6,339 nucleotides of DNA from Hyphomicrobiales bacterium (lineage in GTDB: Bacteria > Pseudomonadota > Alphaproteobacteria > Rhizobiales > Xanthobacteraceae). The stretch lies in the NCBI GenBank assembly GCA_026400425.1, contig JAPLPC010000217.1, positions 1 to 6,339 on the forward strand, written 5' to 3'. Each line of letters starts with the position of its first letter. The stretch's first letter is position 1. Made by a program: the position numbers and the translations under genes. Below, in pieces: positions 5,447 to 6,339 of this stretch. The notes beneath the pieces were generated by a model. The model made no database searches and was not told where the DNA came from. It saw only the letters and a list, made by a program, of their open reading frames with translations.

Positions 5447-5812
5447 ATGGCCAAGACCGTCCTGATCGTGGAGGATAACGAACTCAACATGAAGTTGTTT
5501 CGTGACCTGCTAGAAGCCCATGGCTATCAGACGGTGGGCACGAGCAATGGCTATGAGGCGCTCGACCTTGTGCGTTCGCTGCGTCCCGATCTGATCCTCA
5601 TGGATATTCAACTGCCGCAGGTGTCCGGTCTTGAAGTGACGGGCTGGATCAAGAAGGATCCGGCCATTGCCATGATCCCTGTTGTCGCGGTCACGGCTTT
5701 CGCCATGAAAGGCGACGAAGAACGCATTCGCGAGGGCGGCTGCGAAGCATATCTATCGAAACCTATTTCGGTCGGCAAATTCATCGAAACCGTCCGTCGA
5801 TTTATCGGTTAG
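5447..5812 (+). CDS. divK: Cell-cycle response regulator DivK
   Basis: DivK is a single-domain response regulator that, in Caulobacter, is phosphorylated and dephosphorylated by DivJ and PleC and acts through DivL/CckA to lower CtrA activity, setting cell polarity and division timing. The 121-residue product is a lone receiver: acidic pocket Glu9-Asp10, phosphoacceptor Asp53 in 'DLILMDIQLP' (48-57), Thr83 and Lys105. Long stretches match Caulobacter DivK as I remember it, including 'VLIVEDNELNMKLF' (5-18) and 'PVVAVTAFAMKGDEERIREG' (78-97). Asp90, the residue changed in the Caulobacter divK cold-sensitive allele, is present. I chose the ATG at 5447 over an in-frame ATG at 5426 because GGAGG (5437-5441) sits five bases before it and the protein then starts where Caulobacter DivK does. 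pleD follows ten bases after the stop. Confidence 0.96.
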   Translation: MAKTVLIVEDNELNMKLFRDLLEAHGYQTVGTSNGYEALDLVRSLRPDLILMDIQLPQVSGLEVTGWIKKDPAIAMIPVVAVTAFAMKGDEERIREGGCEAYLSKPISVGKFIETVRRFIG

Positions 5813-5822
5813 GGAGTTTTCC

Positions 5823-6339
5823 ATGTCAGCGCGTATTCTCGTCGTCGATGACATCCCCGCCAACGTGAAACTGCTCGAAGCACGTCTGTCCGCCGAATAT
5901 TTCGACGTGATCACTGCGTCGAACGGTGCCCAGGCGCTGGAGATCTGCGCGCGCTCGGAATGCGATCTGATTCTGCTCGACGTGATGATGCCGGACATGG
6001 ACGGGTTCGAGGTCTGCCGTCGCCTGAAGGCTGATCCCAAGACTCATTTTATTCCGGTGGTGATGGTCACGGCACTGGATTCGCCGTCGGATCGCGTGCG
6101 CGGGCTGGAAGCCGGTGCCGACGATTTCCTCACCAAGCCGGTTGCGGATGCCGTGCTGGTGGCGCGCGTGCGTTCGCTGACGCGTTTGAAGATGATGACC
6201 GACGAATTGCGCATGCGCGCCGTCACCTCGCTGGAGATCGGCATTCAGGCGCCGGAGCGCGGCGCCGTGGCCGATGACGGCATCGGCGGCCGGATCCTGC
6301 TGGTCGATGACCGGCCGTCGTCCTATGAACGCCTCGCGC
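5823..6339 (+). CDS. pleD: Response regulator diguanylate cyclase PleD, 5' part
   Basis: PleD makes cyclic di-GMP from GTP when its first receiver is phosphorylated, and drives the motile-to-sessile switch in Caulobacter. The window holds the first 172 residues. Receiver 1 (about 3-120) has Asp9-Asp10, phosphoacceptor Asp53 in 'DLILLDVMMPDMDGFEVCRR' (48-67), Thr83 and Lys105 in 'LTKP'. A linker rich in Leu and Arg follows (about 119-150). A second receiver starts at 'GGRILLVDDRPSSYERLA' (155-172), as expected for the PleD REC-REC-GGDEF layout. The GGDEF cyclase domain would lie beyond the right edge, so its active site is unseen. The ATG at 5823 follows GGAG (5813-5816), which abuts the divK stop, so the two genes are co-transcribed and probably co-regulated. 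Confidence 0.93.
   Translation, partial: MSARILVVDDIPANVKLLEARLSAEYFDVITASNGAQALEICARSECDLILLDVMMPDMDGFEVCRRLKADPKTHFIPVVMVTALDSPSDRVRGLEAGADDFLTKPVADAVLVARVRSLTRLKMMTDELRMRAVTSLEIGIQAPERGAVADDGIGGRILLVDDRPSSYERLA

Noticed and set aside
1..6339. CRISPR arrays, tRNA or rRNA genes, insertion sequences, prophage or toxin-antitoxin genes
   Set aside because: No regularly spaced repeats, no cloverleaf or rRNA segments, no transposase or phage-like frames were seen.

Overview
The window looks like chromosomal DNA from a high-GC alphaproteobacterium, most likely the Bradyrhizobium / Rhodopseudomonas / Afipia group. The reasons are the divK-pleD cell-cycle pair, a DUF3572 gene coupled to an alphaproteobacterial-type dinB, and a palindromic intergenic repeat of the kind I recall as common in these genomes. 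The placement comes from reading the sequence; no database search was run.

Layout. 1-144 (-): N-terminus of a gene running off the left edge, tentatively malonyl-CoA decarboxylase. 145-310: divergent intergenic region with a near-perfect 16-bp palindrome before the next gene. 311-1327 (+): exported ABC-transporter substrate-binding protein of the SsuA/TauA/NMT1 type, with no permease or ATPase beside it. 1332-1410: long imperfect palindromic repeat. 1427-2440 (-): flavin reductase domain fused to a MarR-type winged helix, the architecture of the reductase component (C1) of Acinetobacter p-hydroxyphenylacetate hydroxylase. 2441-2582: AT-rich divergent control region with operator-like repeats. 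2583-3629 (+): NicX-family 2,5-dihydroxypyridine 5,6-dioxygenase with its iron ligands visible. 3642-3663: hairpin between convergent genes. 3680-4975 (-) and 4972-5274 (-): dinB (DNA polymerase IV with an N-terminal zinc-ribbon-like extension) and its upstream DUF3572 partner, overlapping by 4 bp, both with GTG starts. 5275-5446: divergent control region. 5447-5812 (+) divK and 5823 to the right edge (+) pleD.

How the genes may work together. The left-central part (substrate-binding protein, reductase-MarR fusion, NicX) reads as a piece of a catabolic module for a hydroxylated pyridine or pyridine carboxylate: uptake, flavin supply to an oxygenase that is not in the window, then ring opening by the dioxygenase. 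The reductase-regulator and the dioxygenase share one divergent control region. The NicX assignment is strong; the joint pathway is inference. The right part is core chromosome: lesion-bypass polymerase on one strand, and the DivK-PleD polarity and c-di-GMP signalling operon on the other.

The most interesting item is the divergent pair of a MarR-fused flavin reductase and a NicX-type dioxygenase, since the fusion could be an effector-gated enzyme, a regulator of the pair, or both.
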